The notes under the pieces: generated by a model
Seen by the model: only the letters and a program-made list of their open reading frames with translations
Database searches by the model: none
What the model was told of the DNA's origin: nothing
In this document: positions 5,370 through 6,900 of the stretch, one piece after another
Position numbering within the stretch: position 1 is the first letter of the stretch
Layout of the letters: every line of letters starts with the position of its first letter
Translations under genes and position numbers: made by a program
NCBI GenBank assembly: GCA_035640155.1
Contig: DASQWR010000207.1
Location: 1-6,900 of the forward strand
DNA length: 6,900 nucleotides
Source: JALYQB01 sp035640155
Lineage (GTDB): Bacteria; Actinomycetota; Actinomycetes; Mycobacteriales; Pseudonocardiaceae
Reading direction: 5' to 3'

Positions 5370-6367
5370 GTGACCTACCCGGTACAGCCGGTGAAGCCCA
5401 CGACCTCGACCGAGCTGCCGGTAGGCAAGCTAGGAGAGTGGAGCTACGAGCCCAAATTTGACGGCTTCAGGTGTGTCGCCTTCGCCTGTGGTGGACGGGT
5501 GCGGTTGCAGTCGCGCCAGCAGCGAGGTCTCACCCGGTACTTCCCCGAGGTCGCAGCGGCGGTGGGTGCGCTGGACGTCGATGTCGTGCTCGACGGCGAG
5601 CTCGTGGTGTGGCGTCACGGCCGGCTCGACTTCGTAGCCCTCCAGCAGCGGATCCACCCCGCCGAATCCCGAGCTGATGCGCTGGCCCGGTCCATGCCGG
5701 CGTCGTACGTCGTCTTCGACCTGCTCGAAGTCACCGGCACGGACCTACGACGACGGCCGTACCTCGAGCGCCGGACCTGCCTCGAATACCTCGTTAGCCG
5801 CCAGCTGCCTCACGGACTCGTAATGATGCCTGCGTCGGACGATCCGGCAGTCGCCGAGCAGTGGCTGATCAACCACGGTGCAGCGGGCATCGAGGGCGTG
5901 GTAGCCAAGCGCTGCCGCCAGTCGTACCGGCCCGGCAAGACGAAGTGGCACAAGGTCGCACGAGGGTCACGGCCGAAGCCGTCGTCGGCGGCATCCTCGG
6001 CTCGCTCAGGCAGCCCGAGGCGCTCGTGGTCGGCCTACCGGACAAGTCGGGCCGGTTGCGGATCGCTGGGCGCACCACGCCGCTGCCGCTGCCGATGCGT
6101 CACGAGCTGCCCGAACTTCTTGTCGCCGCAGGCGGGTCGCACCCATGGCCCAAGGTGATCCCGTCGAGCCGCTTCGGGCAACGGCCGAGCAAGCCGGTCG
6201 ACTACACCCGTGTCGAGCCCTCTCTTGTTGTGGAACTAGATGTCGACACGGCATTTGAGCAGCAGTGGCGTGACCTGCGTTCGAGACGTCGCGCGAGTGC
6301 CGGAGCGCCCTCGAGGCGGTCGGGTCGCCTGCCGATCGGGCCAGGTTGGAAAAGGCTCAGTGCCTGA
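5370..6367 (+). pseudogene. ATP-dependent DNA ligase (LigC/LigD ligase-domain type), frameshifted
   Basis: Counting from GTG 5370, the adenylation domain shows the nucleophile Lys29 in EPKFDGFR (motif I), LDGELVVW with Glu77 (motif III), EGVVAKR with Lys180 (motif IV) and KTKWHKV (motif V, 192-196). One missing C at about 5957 then shifts the frame. The next frame continues correctly with RVTAEAVVGGILGS, a strand-rich OB-fold segment, and YTRVEPSLVVELDVDTAFEQ, ending at TGA 6367. The restored protein is about 332 residues, typical for stand-alone LigC-type ligases of actinobacteria, which seal nicks in repair. As written, translation leaves frame just after motif V and ends at 6158 with an unrelated tail, so sealing activity should be lost. 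The start is uncertain: GTG 5346 would add eight residues. No Ku or LigD partner is present in the window. Confidence 0.88.
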
Positions 6368-6708
6368 TGTGATTCATCCGACTGGTCGCCTCTTCTCGTA
6401 GCTGGCGACCGTCCACCACCCCTGGACTGTGAGGCCGTCATGACCACAATCAGGAACGGCGGGGTGCGGGTGCCGTGCTCCACGCCCGTAGGGCCGCTCG
6501 CGGCCGCGATCCACCGCGACTTGTGGGCCCGGATCCCACGGAATCGCCGCGGAGCTGCACCTCCTGGAGAGTGAGCTCGGCGCCGGGCCAGGTGTAGACG
6601 ATGCTTCCTCAGCGGAACATCTACCCGAACCGCCACCGAGGCGTTCGCCGTCGCCGCGCACTTCGTCGCATCGCAGGCAGGCGGGCCACAGCGGATCGTG
6701 ACCGAGCA
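6368..6708. other. Patchwork region with short coding-like fragments, no complete gene
   Basis: No full gene can be supported. On the minus strand a segment at 6450-6605 reads IVYTWPGAELTLQEVQLRG with strong G/C third positions but has a stop just upstream and no start. On the plus strand ATG 6440 (GAGG nearby) opens a 44-residue frame, MTTIRNGGVRVPCSTPVG and onwards, stopping at 6574; it could be a small gene or chance. The mixture suggests gene remnants. Confidence 0.3.
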
Positions 6709-6900
6709 TCGTGAGTCGTGGAACGCGAGGTTCGCCGTGTGCTCCGCCGGCCGGAAGCCCGGGTGGTGGTGGCCGGCCTCCTCGACGGCTATGAGCACCG
6801 CCTCGGCCAGCACGGGCTCGCCGGCGTCGGCGACCGCCTCGGCCAGCTGCGCCGGCTCCGGTGCCCGCGGGGCGAACACGCCGGCGCCGGCGAGCAGGCC
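6709..6900 (-). CDS. Fragment of a minus-strand gene running off the right edge, unknown function
   Basis: The minus-strand frame is open from the window edge and encodes FAPRAPEPAQLAEAVADAGE, then PVLAEAVLIAVEEAGHHHPG, then FRPAEHTANLAFHDSR, with almost every third position G or C as in the intact genes. It looks like a helical protein with a repeated LAEAV segment. After HDSR (about 6709) the protein becomes Cys- and Arg-rich and no longer convincing, although the frame stays open to 6202, where it would run antisense across the ligase end. I therefore take the true coding part to end, or be truncated, near 6709. GTG 6879 is a possible start, but the gene may begin beyond the edge. Family not recognised. 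Confidence 0.42.
6797..6846. repeat. Exact 14-base direct repeat, copies 36 bases apart
   Basis: ACCGCCTCGGCCAG occurs at 6797-6810 and 6833-6846. On the minus strand both copies encode LAEAV in the same frame, so this is an internal protein repeat (12-residue offset) within the right-edge gene fragment rather than an attachment site. Confidence 0.6.

Noticed and set aside
5252..5461. Plus-strand frame starting at ATG 5252
   Set aside because: It overlaps the ligase start in another frame and encodes an Arg-rich sequence with no motif.
6202..6708. Continuation of the right-edge minus-strand gene down to 6202
   Set aside because: The frame is open but runs antisense over the conserved ligase C-terminus and loses coding character after about 6709.
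1..6900. CRISPR array, complete insertion sequence or toxin-antitoxin pair
   Set aside because: No regularly spaced repeats, no transposase motif with terminal inverted repeats, and no recognisable toxin or antitoxin were seen on either strand.

Overview
This window is GC-rich double-stranded DNA of high-GC actinobacterial type. It shows strong G/C preference at third codon positions, GTG/TTG starts, and gene families typical of Streptomyces, Frankia or Pseudonocardia relatives. No gene allows a genus call.

Layout. Positions 1-634 (+) carry the end of a gene that may be a P-loop kinase, overlapped by one base with an intact guanylate-kinase-like gene. Positions 640-840 are non-coding, with a candidate promoter, a GC hairpin and a small imperfect tandem repeat. 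Positions 840-1200 (-) hold a small two-helix membrane protein whose frame is broken at an A5/T5 run. Positions 1452-2689 (-) look like a decayed end of an actinomycete integrative element (AICE, pSAM2-like): a Nudix hydrolase (intact), then an AlpA-type excisionase (one-base frameshift), then a tyrosine integrase that keeps its N-terminal tip and C-terminal catalytic part but has lost its middle. The excisionase stop and integrase start overlap as TTGA.

Positions 2803-4762 (+) hold an intact CYTH-CHAD protein (polyphosphate-related) followed after 9 bases by a low-affinity iron permease family gene with two one-base deletions. A strong UUCG-capped hairpin (5038-5073) follows, then a complete tRNA gene with anticodon CAT (5091-5164). 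This tRNA has the C1xA72 mismatch and A11-U24 pair of initiator tRNA, but lacks the three G-C pairs in the anticodon stem. Positions 5370-6367 (+) encode a stand-alone ATP-dependent DNA ligase of the LigC/LigD type, frameshifted exactly between its nucleotidyltransferase and OB-fold parts. Positions 6368-6900 are a patchwork. Good coding signal on the minus strand enters from the right edge and dissolves near 6709.

Together this looks like accessory DNA in decay: intact cargo (kinase-like, Nudix, CYTH-CHAD, tRNA) lies among broken mobility and cargo genes. Four genes could be restored by single-base changes, so sequencing error in short homopolymers must be excluded. The internal deletion of the integrase cannot be explained that way. 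I found no CRISPR array, no complete insertion sequence and no clear attachment site.
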